A stretch of DNA of 64,000 nucleotides from an uncultured Ruminococcus sp. (GCA_904393835.1 CAJFNC010000004.1:1-64000); one strand, 5' to 3'; counted from the stretch's first letter, positions 1 to 9,188 are shown. A program made the numbers and translations. The notes: generated by a model from the letters alone, not told the origin.

Positions 1-1050
1 CAGATAGTTAGGACTGTTAAGCATTGGTTCGGTATCAAAACCCATTTTATCAAGTTTATTGTTTAACCGCTTATCAGTATATGACTTTGTGTAAGCGTCT
101 GTAATACCGTAGTCCTCAAGAGTCGTCGCCTTGTCGGCTTTGTTTGCAAGTGAGTTGTCTGCTTCGGTTTTTGTATAAGCGTCTGTAATGCCATAGTCTG
201 AAAGAGTTGTTGCTTTGTCCGCTTTTACCTGTCTTAATTGGAGTATTGCCTGAGTTAAATAATCAATACTGTTAAACTCGTTGGAATAATGAATAGTTGT
301 CGTGTTTGGAATCGCGCCCGGGGAAATCGAAATTTTTCCCTCTTCGTTATCTATGTATAAATCTGTAAGGTTAGCACAATTTGAGAAAGTACCGCTCTCA
401 ATTTGAGTTACTTTTTTTGCAATTAACGCTGTAACAACATCTTTATTTCCCGTTGCAAACCCCGCTGTAAGTATAGTTGAATCTGACGTTTTTATCGGGA
501 TTTTATTTTGATCAAATAAAACTGTAGCAGTTGACTTATTTGCTTTAGTATTAACCGCTAAGGCAACGGCTTTATTTGCAATGGCATTGTTACTATTGAG
601 ATTTATTTCATCGTCGATAATAATAGCTCCCGATTCGTTAAGAGCGTGGATCTGTTCAATTAAACGATTGAGGATGGAATAATCGTTTGATAATGTAATA
701 TCTCCTTCCAATGAACTGTCAACATCAATAATGAACATTTGAGTTGAATAGGCTTTAGTGGAATCAGATAAAACAAGTTTTGCTACGGTTTTTCCCCTTA
801 CTGATAGCGTTGTGTCGTCAATTATTTTAACAATCTTATTGCCGGAAACACTGCAATCAACAGCAAAGTGAGAGCCGTCAGAACGAACACCTTTTAGAAC
901 AGCAGAACATCCGGTTACATTATAAATCTCACCGTTGCTCGTAATTGTAAACTCGAATTTTCGACCCTTATCAAATTGCCCTGAGCATATTATCAATGGC
1001 TTTTTGTCGCAGTTGAGGTCTAAAGTAAGCTCATACACATATTCATTCAT
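1..1050 (-). CDS. Phage tail fiber / receptor-binding protein (BppU-like N-terminus), 3' end outside window
   Basis: The reading frame is open from an ATG at 1050 to the window edge (350 codons seen, no stop). Residues about 1-113 look like the BppU-type N-terminal domain that attaches baseplate fibers. Residues about 214-254 (VTQIESGTFSNCANLTDLYI and after) read like a BspA-type leucine-rich repeat (LRR_5). Residues 278-293 and 306-321 are two copies of the phage tail fibre repeat with the core TTLxDYGITDAYTK. The start overlaps the stop of the preceding small gene, as is usual in this late operon. The protein would sit at the tail tip and contact the host surface. The C-terminal tip, and therefore receptor specificity, is not visible. 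Family assignment is from recall of motifs, not a search. Confidence 0.8.
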   Translation of the reverse strand, partial: MNEYVYELTLDLNCDKKPLIICSGQFDKGRKFEFTITSNGEIYNVTGCSAVLKGVRSDGSHFAVDCSVSGNKIVKIIDDTTLSVRGKTVAKLVLSDSTKAYSTQMFIIDVDSSLEGDITLSNDYSILNRLIEQIHALNESGAIIIDDEINLNSNNAIANKAVALAVNTKANKSTATVLFDQNKIPIKTSDSTILTAGFATGNKDVVTALIAKKVTQIESGTFSNCANLTDLYIDNEEGKISISPGAIPNTTTIHYSNEFNSIDYLTQAILQLRQVKADKATTLSDYGITDAYTKTEADNSLANKADKATTLEDYGITDAYTKSYTDKRLNNKLDKMGFDTEPMLNSPNYL

Positions 1051-1258
1051 TTTCAACTTCACCATCCTTTGATGAATTTTGAATATCTCTTACAAGTTCT
1101 GAAGATGACTGAGCTCTTATGTCTGCCAAAAGTCCCGACATAATTCCGTCCATAAGGCATGGCGGCAAGCCGTAGGTCTGCATAACACTGTTTGCTGCTT
1201 TCAGCAATTCCATTCGTGCAGATTGTAAAACAACACTAAGTGGCATCTGCCCGGTCAT
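1043..1258 (-). CDS. Small phage tail-region protein of unknown function
   Basis: A 71-aa protein if started at the ATG at 1258, which lies 9 nt after an AGGAG box; a longer frame reaches 1342 but has no ribosome site. It is mildly hydrophobic at its start (MTGQMPLSVVLQSARMELLK) and acidic at the end. It overlaps the fiber start by 8 nt and the end of the 39-aa gene before it, so translation is probably coupled. I do not recognise the family. Position between the tail-associated protein and the fiber suggests a baseplate or assembly role, but that is only context. Confidence 0.55.
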   Translation of the reverse strand: MTGQMPLSVVLQSARMELLKAANSVMQTYGLPPCLMDGIMSGLLADIRAQSSSELVRDIQNSSKDGEVENE

Positions 1259-1355
1259 TGTCATCACTCCTATCGGCTGATATTTCTTGGGATTGCTCCG
1301 GTGAACGAGCTTTGTCTTGCTCGGACATTTCCTTTGTGTCAATTATAAAATCCAT
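1236..1355 (-). CDS. Very small phage ORF (39 aa), hypothetical
   Basis: An ATG at 1355 follows a full AAGGAGG box and opens a 39-codon acidic, polar frame ending in TAG at 1236-1238. It fills the space between the tail-associated protein stop (1366) and the next gene, whose ribosome site lies inside this frame. The strong ribosome site is the main support. The sequence (MDFIIDTKEMSEQDKARSPE at its start) resembles nothing I can name. It could also be a leader that only carries ribosomes toward the next gene. Confidence 0.4.
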   Translation of the reverse strand: MDFIIDTKEMSEQDKARSPEQSQEISADRSDDNDRADAT

Positions 1356-1365
1356 TTTTACCTCC

Positions 1366-3159
1366 TTACCATGTTGCAGACTGTAAAATTCCGTTTTTAA
1401 AAGTTAAGCTGAACGGTTTCCAAGTTGACGCTGTACCATCACTTCTGAAAGAGGTTACAATATAGCCTGACCATGTTCCGCTGATTGATCCCCCCTGAAA
1501 AGCCCAGTCGACTAAAACAGGACGATGTAAGTTGTAGTTTCTCAAGTCCAAATCGCAACCTGTACTTAGTGTCCCTGCTTTTAAATCTCCTACAGTCTTT
1601 GATGTGTAAGTCAAAAACATAGTGTATGCATCGTCTGAAGAAGATTTTCTCCATGCCCATGTCATATATGCCGAGTCAGTATCCAAATGAAAAGCTAAAC
1701 CTCTTAAATTTTCGTTTTGTGCGTAGTATCCGGTACCTATTGAACCTACGCTATTACCTTTAAAAAAAAAGCCCTGTCCTGATGAATCAAGCTCCATTAA
1801 TTTAATGCCTGAAGAATCATATACATTAAATCCATATGAATTGAGTGACATTAACTTTATATCCGAGGAATTATAAATGTTAATCTCAGCGTTCTCAAAT
1901 TGAATATATTTGGATATGTTATTCCATGCAATACGAATATCAGTTGCAGATTGCTGTAGCAAGGTACTCCAACGGTTTGTACCGACAACCTTATCAACCT
2001 CAAGATACAATCCATCAGCCGTCTGGGTGAAAAGCGATTCGTTTACTGAACTTGCCCACGATTCAGAAACGTGAAGAACAGTACTATCTAAATCTTGTTT
2101 GATTTCATTTACTTTAGTCCGATCATGAAGCTGATCAGCACTTATCATAGTGACCTTGCTTTCAAGCGTGGAGATTTTTCCGCTAACCTTTGCTGCTACA
2201 GTTGACATCGTCACGGTATTAAGCGTAGGATCGGCAGGATATTCCTTAATTTCAACAATCCGATGATCAATACGAGTTTTTCTTTTTCTATCAATGAGAG
2301 TGACTACGTCGTACAAGTCATATTTTAAAATATCACCGTATTTGTCGGGATCTGCTTTAGCAAGATCAATAACTTTTGCTGTATATGATCTTTCCGGCAC
2401 AGCCAGATTTGCAAGTTTTACAACCGCATCGTCATACAAAGATTGAGCATCGGTATATCTGTCATCACGCCATATATCAACAATAATCTTATCTGAGTAG
2501 GTATGATTTTCTATGTAACGTTTTCCTCCGTTTACGCTGGAAATATCAAGCCCGTCCTTACCAAATGCATAGAGCTTTGTAATAAGCCCGGATGAACTTC
2601 CCTTGAAAGTCATATCGGTCAAGTTTAGCTCATCGGTGAAATACGTGCCTGTCGGAGAGGTGTTGTTATGAGGCTTAATACAATAAATTTTTTTATTGAT
2701 TGTATCAAATCTGTAGCAGGTATTATATGCAGTAGAATTAGTGCAGTACTCTAATATTTCACGAGTAGTAACATCATTAAGCTCTATTGTAGTGCGTTTA
2801 CTGACAAGCTCTGCATCAACAATAGTCCAGCCGGTGCCGTCAAGAATATCACGGCTGACGTTATAAAAGCTTTCTGTTTTGCGAGAAAATTCAGTATAAC
2901 CCTTTGAATCCAATCCTGATAAATCAAGTTCCGCATTAACTGTAGTTGTAGTTTTCCTTTCATTTACGCCTTTTATAACATAACGTTGTCCGTTATACTC
3001 AAGCTCTGTTTCCTCAGCGATATATTTGTAAAGCTCATGGTCTGGAGATATATCGAATTGAAGTGACATCATACCGCCGTAAGAGCGAGTTACAAAAAAT
3101 GTTTTATCTATATCTTTATAAGGAAAAGCTTCATTTTTATAAAAGATTTTCAATACCAT
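1366..3159 (-). CDS. Phage tail-associated protein (prophage endopeptidase tail / minor structural protein, Tal-like)
   Basis: A 597-aa protein directly downstream of the Dit-like gene, which is the standard siphovirus position of the tail-associated lysin/hub protein. The first 330 residues resemble the N-terminal hub region of phage minor structural proteins (start MVLKIFYKNEAFPYKD; conserved IVEIKEYPADPTLNTV stretch near 305). Residues about 330-420 are helical and the C-terminal third has repeated short aromatic/Asp segments (NSSDIKLMSLNSYGFNVYDS, SSGIKLMELDSSGQ) typical of beta-rich baseplate extensions. The ATG follows AGGGTG. I see no clear peptidase motif, so enzymatic activity is not claimed. 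Confidence 0.75.
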   Translation of the reverse strand: MVLKIFYKNEAFPYKDIDKTFFVTRSYGGMMSLQFDISPDHELYKYIAEETELEYNGQRYVIKGVNERKTTTTVNAELDLSGLDSKGYTEFSRKTESFYNVSRDILDGTGWTIVDAELVSKRTTIELNDVTTREILEYCTNSTAYNTCYRFDTINKKIYCIKPHNNTSPTGTYFTDELNLTDMTFKGSSSGLITKLYAFGKDGLDISSVNGGKRYIENHTYSDKIIVDIWRDDRYTDAQSLYDDAVVKLANLAVPERSYTAKVIDLAKADPDKYGDILKYDLYDVVTLIDRKRKTRIDHRIVEIKEYPADPTLNTVTMSTVAAKVSGKISTLESKVTMISADQLHDRTKVNEIKQDLDSTVLHVSESWASSVNESLFTQTADGLYLEVDKVVGTNRWSTLLQQSATDIRIAWNNISKYIQFENAEINIYNSSDIKLMSLNSYGFNVYDSSGIKLMELDSSGQGFFFKGNSVGSIGTGYYAQNENLRGLAFHLDTDSAYMTWAWRKSSSDDAYTMFLTYTSKTVGDLKAGTLSTGCDLDLRNYNLHRPVLVDWAFQGGSISGTWSGYIVTSFRSDGTASTWKPFSLTFKNGILQSATW

Positions 3160-3175
3160 TTAAACACCCTTTCAA

Positions 3176-3907
3176 CTATATATAAATAGGTGTATAAAGC
3201 ACCTTTATAGCAACCGATGTATTGGAGCAGTTAATAGTGTTGTAACCGGGATTTAGAAAAGGAAAATCAACTAAATCAGTATCAAGAAATCTATTAGCAC
3301 CATTCATAGTTACAACACCGTCAATGCCGTCAATAACTATTTCGGAATTTGCCGTAACATTATTAACAGTTATGCCGAACACAGTCAAAGAATCGGTTGC
3401 AGTCGGCACGCTGATAATTAATTTAACAGGTGTTTTTGTTGTTGATTTACAAAGGACTTTGCCGTTCGGTTGTACTGATATTGTTTCAGCTGCGGAATGA
3501 CGAACGGCAGAAAATGTATATGTAACATCGTGTTCACCAGAGCTGTCAAATGATGCAGCAGGAAGCGTTGTAGCGAGTGCAGTATAGATAAATCCATCAG
3601 GCAGTCCTATCTCAACGATTTTTCCGACAATTTCTGCCTCAAAGCGTTGTATGTTTTCCGCTGCTGTAGTTAATTTTTCCATAATACTCATACCTTTGCT
3701 ATCAGAGCCATAACCGGATGGGCGAAAGGTAAGTGTTATGGTTAATGTTCGTGTACCAAGTGTTGTAGAAAACAGAGAGGGCATACGGAGAAGAGTATTA
3801 GTCGTTGATTGATTATGAGAAACAGTCGTTCCGCTTACAGAAAAAGTCTGTAAACGTGCATTATACATCTGTATATCAACTCCGTTGATAGTCATTTCAG
3901 CAAACAT
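3176..3907 (-). CDS. Distal tail protein (Dit-like)
   Basis: A 243-aa, beta-rich protein between the tape measure and tail-associated genes. Its start (MFAEMTINGVDIQMYNARLQ) and the FEAEIVG and VTYTFSAVRHS stretches fit the Dit family, which forms the hexameric ring joining the tail tube to the baseplate hub. Length is in the usual 220-280 aa range. GGAGGATAG precedes the ATG. The gene abuts the tape measure stop, so both are on one transcript. The assignment rests mostly on gene order and general sequence look. Confidence 0.7.
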   Translation of the reverse strand: MFAEMTINGVDIQMYNARLQTFSVSGTTVSHNQSTTNTLLRMPSLFSTTLGTRTLTITLTFRPSGYGSDSKGMSIMEKLTTAAENIQRFEAEIVGKIVEIGLPDGFIYTALATTLPAASFDSSGEHDVTYTFSAVRHSAAETISVQPNGKVLCKSTTKTPVKLIISVPTATDSLTVFGITVNNVTANSEIVIDGIDGVVTMNGANRFLDTDLVDFPFLNPGYNTINCSNTSVAIKVLYTPIYI

Positions 3908-6900
3908 TATCTATCCTCCCATGCAAGTTCTTCCGATAAATACGGCGCAGTAGCAACAGCAAATTCTCTGCCGTCAATGTTAACATGAGTTACAACATCG
4001 CCTTTGAAAAAGTATTTTTTGTCGTTATCATCATTATGCAATTCTACATTATGAACAAGATTTGCTGTCAGCTTTTGAGCAACAAAAGCACGCCCTGCGG
4101 AAACGGCAGTCTTCATTTTGGATATAAGACCGTCAGCAGAAACGCCCGATTGCATACGCTTTGTGAAAGTCGATGACACATCATCAGCTTGCTTGTAAAG
4201 CTTTGGAGCTTCATCGTCAACACCATTTTTTCCGCCTTCAATGGTGTATTTAAAAATCTTTCTAAATACACGGGAAGGGGAATGTTCATCAAACATACTC
4301 TTAAATGTATTAATAAAGCCTCCTGCAATATCGCACGCTTTATCAAACAATGTGCTTTCTTTCTCTTGAAGTCCGCTAATTGCTCCGTCCATAGCTGAAC
4401 TAAATTTTTCCTTAGTATCAGCCGGCATATTGTCCATAGGCTTAAAGAATGCTTCAACAATATCGGCAGAATAATCTTCTGTCTTTCCGGTGTATGTTTC
4501 GTACAGTCCTGCAAGTTCCAAGAAAGATTGAAGCTGTTCTTGATAATTATCGTCATTAAGAATTTCTGTTTGCTCGTTACGTATTCTGCCTTGCTCCTTG
4601 GCGTGTCTCGTGTTTTCCTCTTCCTCTGCCTCCTTTTTTTCCTGTATCAGCCGATCCCTTTCAAGGCTTCTTTCGCTTTCGTTCATTTTCTTAGAATTAA
4701 GTTCTTTTAAATCTTCATAATATTGATTGTCAATATCTGTAAGCTTGGCAGTGTGACGCCATTCCTCATTGTATTCTTGTTGATTTAATGACTTTAATTC
4801 TTCGGTTGATTCTTTAAGAACATCGGCACGGTCATAGTAACCTTTCTGAAGAATTTTAAGTGTATCACCGGCTTCTTTGTTTGCGGCGTTAATTGCGTCA
4901 TTATATCTTTTTTCCGCAGCGTCAACATCGGCTTTATGCTCTTTTTCGGAATACTCGGAATCAGTCTGTAACCTTAAATCAAGAAGCGCAACTTCCTCGG
5001 TGTACTGCTCATATGCCTTATCAATTACCGCCGTTCTGGTTTCTTCGGCAGTATTGGCAATTTTACTTGAACGCTGGGTGTATTCATCAAGTGAAATTCC
5101 TGAGGCGTCATTAAGTGCTTTAGCTTGAGTTGTAACCGCACTTTGTTTAGCTTCTTCAAGCGCAAGCTCCTGTTCTGAAAGCTCATGCATCTTTTTAAAC
5201 AAATCGTCCAACCTTTGAATTTCGCCGTCTGTAAGTTTTCTTCTCTCTTCAGCGGCAGCACTTGCGATTTCGGTGATTTCCTCCTGGACGGAATCCATAT
5301 TATCCGAGAGAGCTTGCTTATCTTCATCGGAAATTAATATTTTCTCGTTAAAGCCCTCAAAAACACTGCCCGCTTCGTCTATTTTAGAATAAAAATCAGA
5401 GAATTTTTCACCAATAATTTCGTATGTTCCGGCAAGATTATCGTTAGCTGTAGCCAGTTCTTCCTGTGCCGTCTTCAGCTCTTGAGCAGCAGTATTGTTA
5501 TCTCCCATCGTAACAGACAAAAGACCTATGCCTGCAGCCAAGGCAGCAACAGTAGTAATAACAATTCCAAGAGGATTGGCGCTTATAGCAGCATTCCATG
5601 CATATTGAGCTGCGGTTGCAAGTGTAATTTCACCCGTCAGAGCACCTACGGCAATTTGTTTAAGCGTAATTGTTCCCAGCGAAGCCGCCTCCGCAAGACT
5701 TTCTGCCGTTACAGCAGCGGTATGAGTTGTAATTAAGCCTGTTATCACAGATATGATACTCCAGCTTTTATATGCTGTATATACTGCAGCGACAATTGGC
5801 AACAGAACATCAAGATTATCAGCAATAGTATCTATAGCCTTAGCCAATGGCGGCAAAACTGTCTTTGCAAGATTTACGGCTACCTTTGAAAGGTTAGATA
5901 ATATCGTTTTTACCGTGTTGATTGCTTTTTTTAAACCGCCGTCTTCAAAGGATTTTTTAATAGTCTTTACAGCTTCTTTTACGGGCTTTTGTAACTGTGA
6001 CGGAAGCAGTTTAATGAGATTATTTACTATCTCTGACACTATGGTTTTTGCCGCCGTTGCAAGCTGTGGCGCAGATTTTGTAATGCCTTTTATGAGTGTT
6101 TGAATAATATTTACAGCTGCGGTTGCGAGCTTATCTGAATTATCCGCAATTCCCTCGACAAACGATTCAATAAATTTAATTGCCGCATTTACCATTTTAG
6201 GAGCAGCTTCGGCTGCTTTAACGGCAAGTTCACCGAATATGTCACCGACTTCTTCAATCAGCCCGGTCAATCCGTCATCTTTAAAAGCGTCAGTCAATCG
6301 GTTAACATATTCAATGCCTTCTTCTGCTGCAGATTTAAGAGGTTCTTTAAATTCTTCATATATTGTAATTCCAAGCGTTTCAAGCGAGCCGCCGAGTTCC
6401 TCGACCTTAGACTGGAGATTGTCCTGCATGGTTTTTGCCATTTCAGCAGCTGCTCCGTCACAGTTTTTATATGACTTTGTTAAGCTCTCAAGCCTGCCTT
6501 CTTCGCTGTTCATTAAAGACAGCATACCTGACAAAGCTTCCTGTCCGTACAATGTCACTATAGCCTGATTACGCTGCTCATCGGTCATACCTTTAGTAGC
6601 GTTTTTGAGCATTTTAGATTGCTCGGCTAAAGACTTCATTTTACCGTCTGAATCGTAAAATTTCAGATTAAGGTCATCCATAACCTGAACCATATCATCA
6701 GTCGGTTTTGAAAGTCTTGACAAAGCGCCTCGTAGTGTAGTACCTGCCTGACTGCCCTTAATACCGTTATCAGCCATAATACCGATTGCCGCTGCGGTTT
6801 CCTCAAAAGAAATACCCGCAGCCTTTGCAAGCGGAGCAATATATTTCATTGCTTCGCCCGTATCGGCAACAGCTGCGTTTGTGTCGGCTGCATTTTTCGC

Positions 6901-7389
6901 GAGGACATCGGCAACATGGGAGGCTTCCGAAGCAGCAAGCCCGAAGCCTCTTAAAGTACTTGCCGCAATATCTGAAGAAGAGGCAAGACTTTCACCGGAA
7001 GAAGCTGCTAAGTCGAGCATACCGGGCATAGCTTTTGTAATTTCGCTGACGCTAAATCCTGCCGACGCAAGATTTTCCATACCTTCTGCTGCTTCTTTAG
7101 CAGAAAACGATGTCTCTGCACCGAGCTCAATTGCCTGCTCTTGAAGCTTTTCGAGGTCTTTTCCCGTAGCACCTGATATTGCCGATACTCTTGACATTGC
7201 CGCCTCAAACTCGGAGCCTACTTTTATAGACGCTGTACCTCCGGCGGCAATACCTGCGGTAACAGCGGCAAAAGTTTTAGTCATAACAGATACGCCTGTA
7301 CTTGCAATTGACTTCATTTTCTCTATGCCGCTGTTAAAACCGCCTGTATCTATTTTAGTGTCAATTTTAATAGAGCCGTCATATGCCAA
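3907..7389 (-). CDS. Phage tail tape measure protein
   Basis: The longest gene of the prophage, about 1160 aa. The N-terminus (MAYDGSIKIDTKIDTGGF) and residues about 60-330 match the TP901-type tape measure domain (AMSRVSAISGATGKDLEKL, ETSFSAKEAAEGMENLASAG). Hydrophobic helices lie around 530-640, followed by long charged coiled coil at 640-930 and a C-terminal region with EHSPSRVFRKIF. The protein sets tail length and is ejected ahead of DNA. I chose the TTG at 7389, 8 nt after AGGTGG; two GTG codons at 7398 and 7401 lie inside that ribosome site. Length predicts a long, flexible siphovirus tail, not a contractile Mu tail. Confidence 0.93.
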   Translation of the reverse strand: MAYDGSIKIDTKIDTGGFNSGIEKMKSIASTGVSVMTKTFAAVTAGIAAGGTASIKVGSEFEAAMSRVSAISGATGKDLEKLQEQAIELGAETSFSAKEAAEGMENLASAGFSVSEITKAMPGMLDLAASSGESLASSSDIAASTLRGFGLAASEASHVADVLAKNAADTNAAVADTGEAMKYIAPLAKAAGISFEETAAAIGIMADNGIKGSQAGTTLRGALSRLSKPTDDMVQVMDDLNLKFYDSDGKMKSLAEQSKMLKNATKGMTDEQRNQAIVTLYGQEALSGMLSLMNSEEGRLESLTKSYKNCDGAAAEMAKTMQDNLQSKVEELGGSLETLGITIYEEFKEPLKSAAEEGIEYVNRLTDAFKDDGLTGLIEEVGDIFGELAVKAAEAAPKMVNAAIKFIESFVEGIADNSDKLATAAVNIIQTLIKGITKSAPQLATAAKTIVSEIVNNLIKLLPSQLQKPVKEAVKTIKKSFEDGGLKKAINTVKTILSNLSKVAVNLAKTVLPPLAKAIDTIADNLDVLLPIVAAVYTAYKSWSIISVITGLITTHTAAVTAESLAEAASLGTITLKQIAVGALTGEITLATAAQYAWNAAISANPLGIVITTVAALAAGIGLLSVTMGDNNTAAQELKTAQEELATANDNLAGTYEIIGEKFSDFYSKIDEAGSVFEGFNEKILISDEDKQALSDNMDSVQEEITEIASAAAEERRKLTDGEIQRLDDLFKKMHELSEQELALEEAKQSAVTTQAKALNDASGISLDEYTQRSSKIANTAEETRTAVIDKAYEQYTEEVALLDLRLQTDSEYSEKEHKADVDAAEKRYNDAINAANKEAGDTLKILQKGYYDRADVLKESTEELKSLNQQEYNEEWRHTAKLTDIDNQYYEDLKELNSKKMNESERSLERDRLIQEKKEAEEEENTRHAKEQGRIRNEQTEILNDDNYQEQLQSFLELAGLYETYTGKTEDYSADIVEAFFKPMDNMPADTKEKFSSAMDGAISGLQEKESTLFDKACDIAGGFINTFKSMFDEHSPSRVFRKIFKYTIEGGKNGVDDEAPKLYKQADDVSSTFTKRMQSGVSADGLISKMKTAVSAGRAFVAQKLTANLVHNVELHNDDNDKKYFFKGDVVTHVNIDGREFAVATAPYLSEELAWEDR

Positions 7390-7443
7390 TTCTCTCACCA
7401 CCTTTGTTGAGAGGTCATCGGCACATAATGGCTCTACCTGACC

Positions 7444-7593
7444 TTATTTATTATTGATAATGATTTCAAACTTTTTCTTGCAATTTCGCCCTTTGCAGTA
7501 AACAAAAACGCCCCTACACTTTGACTTTTCATCAAAGTATATGGGCATTTGGTATCCGCAATAAGGACATTTAACTTTTATTTTGTTTTTCAT
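7444..7593 (-). CDS. Small Com-like zinc finger protein
   Basis: A 49-aa frame with two cysteine pairs, C9-P-Y-C12 and C33-x4-C38, in a basic protein (start MKNKIKVKCPYCGYQMPIYF). The spacing resembles the zinc-binding translational regulator Com of phage Mu and related small phage zinc fingers. Its ATG overlaps the stop of the lipoprotein gene (TAATG arrangement), so it is probably translated by coupling. It sits just upstream of the tape measure gene. In Mu, Com exposes the mom start codon; no mom homologue is visible here, so a Com-type function is only an analogy. An RNA-binding role is the most likely reading. Confidence 0.6.
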   Translation of the reverse strand: MKNKIKVKCPYCGYQMPIYFDEKSKCRGVFVYCKGRNCKKKFEIIINNK

Positions 7594-8144
7594 TATAAAC
7601 GTATCCCAATCACTCGAATGTTATCCTTAATAGTTTCTGTGATCCTCACCGTTTCTCCGTCATAGTCAATTTCATCCACCATATAATGCGCGAGAATATC
7701 AATTTGATCGTCAAATGGGATATTAAATATTTCTGATTGAAGTGCTTGTTGAAGGACGTAATAACATTCATCCTCACTTCCATCTGTCACAAATGAAAGT
7801 GTAATGTTATTACCATAATCACTAAAACCAATATGAATATCAATATCCTCTGATCCGAACGTTTCAAGGAAAGCTATTGTATCGTCAACGGATTCAACCT
7901 CAAAACTTACATCATTGATAGAAAAATCAGTTGCAATTTTATTTGCAAACTCATTATTTGTCATACTATTTATATCAACAGTGTTAGACTGAGTTTCATC
8001 TTCGACTGATTCCTCAGTTGACTCAACTATAGCTTCCAATGAGGTAGTAGAAGTGCTTAAATCCGCTGAATTTTGCTTTGTATTACAAGAACAGCACATA
8101 ATCGCCACCAATAATACACTTAAAACTGATAAAACTTTTTTCAT
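7593..8144 (-). CDS. Prophage-encoded lipoprotein of unknown function
   Basis: A 183-aa protein with a lipoprotein signal peptide (MKKVLSVLSVLLVAIMCCSC, with a lipobox cysteine at about residue 18 or 20), a Ser/Thr/Glu-rich linker and an acidic globular domain of about 120 aa. I chose the ATG at 8144, 7 nt after GAGGTG; the longer frame to 8210 overlaps the preceding gene and lacks a ribosome site. It is unrelated to tail morphogenesis and interrupts the order Gp15-chaperone to tape measure, so it looks like an inserted moron gene. Phage lipoproteins such as Ltp of TP-J34 block superinfection by acting on an incoming tape measure protein; a similar role is inference from position and lipoprotein nature only. 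Confidence 0.7.
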   Translation of the reverse strand: MKKVLSVLSVLLVAIMCCSCNTKQNSADLSTSTTSLEAIVESTEESVEDETQSNTVDINSMTNNEFANKIATDFSINDVSFEVESVDDTIAFLETFGSEDIDIHIGFSDYGNNITLSFVTDGSEDECYYVLQQALQSEIFNIPFDDQIDILAHYMVDEIDYDGETVRITETIKDNIRVIGIRL

Positions 8145-8193
8145 TTGCATCACCTCGTGAATTAATATAACTATATACAAAATTATATAAAAA

Positions 8194-8781
8194 TCACAGC
8201 AGATTGTCAATTGGTTTCCCAGTGATTAATGCGTCCTCAATAGCAGTAATTCTCTGCAACTCTTCTTTTTTGACGGGCAACTTATAATGCTTTTTCATTT
8301 TCTGATAAAAGGCTTTTTGTGATGCTGTCATTTTAGAAGATATTTCAACTGAGCGATACCCCATAATCTTAACGAACTCGGTATTCTCAGACAATGAAAG
8401 CATTAGAGCGTGAAACTTCCACCAGTGCAGATTAGCGCAGTTGAGATCAATATGGTACTGCTCCATAAACGCCGCACATATATAACCGTCATCATAATCA
8501 TAATCAAAAATTTTCTTTGACGATGGGGTTCCGCCTTTTTGTTCCTGCTTTCCACACTTTCCACACCGGTAAAACCACAAAATTTGCTCTGTGGTCTCTT
8601 CATCAGCACAGCTTGGCGGCAAGGAAGACTTAAAAATCAGTTTTTCAATATCGACAAAAGACGGATTTCCTTCTGACAAAAGTATCTCAAATTTCAGCCA
8701 AACTCGAAAATCGGTTTTGATTTCATATTCCGTCCCGGCAATAATTAAACTTTCCGGGACGGAATTTAGCAGCATATTCAT
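8194..8781 (-). CDS. Phage Gp15-family protein, probable tail assembly chaperone (second)
   Basis: A 195-aa protein resembling the bacteriophage Gp15 family (MLLNSVPESLIIAGTEYEIK start, WWKFHALMLSLSENTEFVKI core). In siphoviruses with this gene it follows the first chaperone and precedes the tape measure, corresponding to the G/GT pair of lambda. Here it overlaps the stop of the preceding gene at 8781, consistent with translational coupling; a slippery frameshift site was not evident. A CxxC-containing insert (YRCGKCGKQ) near residue 72 could bind metal. It should coat the tape measure protein during tail assembly. Confidence 0.75.
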   Translation of the reverse strand: MNMLLNSVPESLIIAGTEYEIKTDFRVWLKFEILLSEGNPSFVDIEKLIFKSSLPPSCADEETTEQILWFYRCGKCGKQEQKGGTPSSKKIFDYDYDDGYICAAFMEQYHIDLNCANLHWWKFHALMLSLSENTEFVKIMGYRSVEISSKMTASQKAFYQKMKKHYKLPVKKEELQRITAIEDALITGKPIDNLL

Positions 8782-9188
8782 CAGTTATTATTGACAAGAT
8801 GCGGTCGATTGTTATATTGCTTTTTCTTTTTACCTTTGCTCTGATTTCTTCGCTGCTGACGGTTACCGCCGTATTTAAGTTTGATTTGTTCAGCAGTTTT
8901 CTTATCGAGCTTATTAACCTCTATAGTAACAGCTTCATAGGCGTTAAGACAGGTCATAAGATTGACCGATTCACCAAATACTTTTTTAGCTGTTCCATCG
9001 CCGAAAACTGAATTAAAAAACTCAAATACAGCTTCACATTCCGCTCTTATAAGTTGAGATCTGCGGCTACCGTTAAGATCGAGATTTTTCATTGATTCGG
9101 CAACCTTGTCGTGAGCTGCTTCGTAACGCTCCATTTGTACAGCATCAGATACATCAATATCGGGAAGGTCAACATTATTAATAATCAT
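8781..9188 (-). CDS. Probable tail assembly chaperone (first)
   Basis: A 135-aa protein between the major tail protein and the Gp15-like gene. It is helical (DKVAESMKNLDLNGSRRSQL, FEFFNSVFGDGTAKKVFG) with a very basic C-terminus (GNRQQRRNQSKGKKKKQ). This size and order match the first tail chaperone of Firmicutes siphophages. The start follows GGAGGACGC. The basic tail might contact nucleic acid or the tape measure. Function comes from position and general resemblance. Confidence 0.65.
   Translation of the reverse strand: MIINNVDLPDIDVSDAVQMERYEAAHDKVAESMKNLDLNGSRRSQLIRAECEAVFEFFNSVFGDGTAKKVFGESVNLMTCLNAYEAVTIEVNKLDKKTAEQIKLKYGGNRQQRRNQSKGKKKKQYNNRPHLVNNN

Noticed and set aside
4528..7144. 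Several plus strand ORFs inside the tape measure gene
   Set aside because: They are antisense shadows of a long helical coding gene, without ribosome sites or known motifs.
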